From Hyphococcus sp. (lineage in GTDB: Bacteria > Pseudomonadota > Alphaproteobacteria > Caulobacterales > Parvularculaceae), in the NCBI GenBank assembly GCA_021776245.1, contig JAJFGF010000004.1, positions 1 to 64,000 on the forward strand: 64,000 nucleotides of DNA. The letters are read 5' to 3'. The notes beneath the pieces are model-generated. The model saw only the letters and a program-made list of their open reading frames with translations. It did not search any database and was not told where the DNA came from. Below are positions 63,293 to 64,000 of this stretch, one piece after another. The translations under genes and the position numbers were made by a program. Each line of letters starts with the position of its first letter. The stretch's first letter is position 1.

Positions 63293-63796
63293 TCAAGGTT
63301 TTTGCAAAAGCGATCGGCCGGCAAAAATAAAACCGAACCCGAAAAAAACACCGCCAACAGCGAAAGCCTGATCAGCAAATCCGGCGGCTGCGCCAAAAAT
63401 GACTGCGACGATGCTAAAAAGCCAGATCACCGGCGCCAACATCGAGCCCGCGCCGCGCAAAAGGAAATTGATCGAGAAGACGCCGATGCCGAGCGCAATA
63501 ATTGCGACGCCGGCCTGGTATATGTCTACGCCAAAACTTTTCCCATCCGGACCGATGATCAGGACAATGCCTGTTGCTGCAATCAAAAAAGCGGTAAAGC
63601 CGGTTCGGCCAAGGCGTTCTGCACTGGCCAGATAAAACCCGGTCAATCCAAACAGCAAATTGATATCAACAAAAAAATAAAACGCCTCAAGCCAGTCATT
63701 ATTCGGCGACCATGGAATAAAACTCGAGGCAACGCGCGCGACACCGCCGGCAATCGCCTGATAGCCAAAAAACCGCGCTATTTGTTCAAATTTCAT
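63293..63796 (-). CDS. Membrane protein of unknown function, 4-5 helices
   Basis: 167 residues. Hydrophobic segments include NDWLEAFYFFVDINLLFGLTGFYLA, GFTAFLIAATGIVLIIG, AGVAIIALGIGVFSINFLL and APVIWLFSIVAVIFGAAAGF. The loops are short, so it is an integral inner-membrane protein. No motif recognised. The start lies 19 bases after the stop of the partial gene upstream on the same strand, so they are probably co-transcribed. Confidence 0.6.
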   Translation of the reverse strand: MKFEQIARFFGYQAIAGGVARVASSFIPWSPNNDWLEAFYFFVDINLLFGLTGFYLASAERLGRTGFTAFLIAATGIVLIIGPDGKSFGVDIYQAGVAIIALGIGVFSINFLLRGAGSMLAPVIWLFSIVAVIFGAAAGFADQAFAVGGVFFGFGFIFAGRSLLQKP

Positions 63797-63815
63797 ACTG
63801 CTTTATTTGAGCGCA

Positions 63816-64000
63816 TCATGCGTTCCAAGTCTTCTTTGTCGTCTTGTAGGATTTTTCGACAAGCTTTTCGAGCACCTTTTGGTCAACATCTTCAAGCTTG
63901 TTGATGTAAAGGCAGGACCGCCCGGTCTTGTATTTTCCGAGCTTTTTGCGAAGCGGATCGTTTTCAGCGATCGAGCCGAGTACATAGAGCACCATATTGG
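63816..64000 (-). CDS. DUF1801-like protein, C-terminal part (runs off right edge)
   Basis: Open frame to the window edge; the ORF track lists only a shadow in another frame here. The translated end reads NMVLYVLGSIAENDPLRKKLGKY..GRSCLYINKLEDVD..VLEKLVEKSY and a stop at 63816. This matches the end of DUF1801 (YdhG-like) proteins, whose function is unknown. The start codon lies outside the window. Confidence 0.7.
   Translation of the reverse strand, partial: NMVLYVLGSIAENDPLRKKLGKYKTGRSCLYINKLEDVDQKVLEKLVEKSYKTTKKTWNA

Noticed and set aside
1-64000. tRNA, rRNA, riboswitch or prophage signatures
   Set aside because: I read the intergenic regions for these and saw none; a cobalamin riboswitch before cobT was considered but the leader is too short and lacks its conserved box.

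Overview
The window looks like chromosomal DNA from an alphaproteobacterium, most likely a marine or heterotrophic member of the Hyphomonadales/Parvularculales/Caulobacterales side of the class. This rests on family style and gene order, not on a database search. The supporting signs are the hdaA-ppk-ppx block next to rnd/aspS, a DUF1499/PHA-granule pair beside purMN, an alphaproteobacterial SOS box (GTTC-N7-GTTC) between ssb and uvrA, and several GC-rich extragenic palindromes. Coding density is high. No rRNA, tRNA, CRISPR array, prophage or intact insertion sequence was recognised; only the tail of an IS5-like transposase sits at the left edge.

Layout. 1-4 kb: an IS remnant, then a GlxA-type AraC regulator divergent from a three-gene operon (AurF-like/ferritin-like diiron protein, exported protein, OsmC-like protein) that ends in a branched hairpin. 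4-9.2 kb: a small lipoprotein, a lysine-rich H1-like protein, ssb, and uvrA carrying an in-frame palindromic repeat. 9.2-13.3 kb: a selenium locus (selD and divergent mnmH) with a solute-binding protein gene and a decayed second selD tail. 13.4-21.8 kb: oxidoreductases, a hydrolase, the yfgM-like/bamB/der cluster, nnrU and apt. 22-30.7 kb: M13 and S9 peptidases, cobT, a cytochrome b561-YceI fusion, a second YceI protein and a nitroreductase. 30.7-37.2 kb: a compound palindrome, a fused alpha/beta E1 2-oxoacid dehydrogenase coupled to an acyltransferase gene, a VOC protein, an ICMT-like methyltransferase, an AT-rich trypsin-like protease gene beside a decayed carboxypeptidase tail, and the intact M14 carboxypeptidase.

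37.2-49.4 kb is mainly housekeeping: aspS, rnd, ppx, ppk, hdaA, a DUF2066 protein, purM-purN, a DUF1499 protein and a PHA-granule-type protein. 49.4-55.4 kb encodes exported hydrolases: a subtilase-like protein with a run of 22 aspartates at its C terminus, an M20 amidohydrolase, and an amidohydrolase overlapping it by 4 nt. 55.4-64 kb holds an SDR, a BlaI/BlaR1-like pair with two visible operator palindromes and no beta-lactamase, a metG-lipoprotein-SDR operon, membrane proteins, an exported methyltransferase and a gene running off the right edge.

The most interesting signals are: (i) two places where a gene's stop codon directly abuts, in the same frame, a diverged 3' tail of the gene lying just upstream of it (selD and the M14 carboxypeptidase), which suggests a shared mode of gene insertion; (ii) a palindromic repeat translated inside uvrA; (iii) the GlxA/diiron/exported/OsmC cluster with a spaced TGGC-type repeat; (iv) the orphan BlaI/M56 sensor pair; and (v) a subtilase-like protein with Glu at the usual His position and a polyaspartate tail. 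No complete new defence or biosynthetic system could be demonstrated. Coordinates come from the ORF track; where I moved a start inward, the reason is given.
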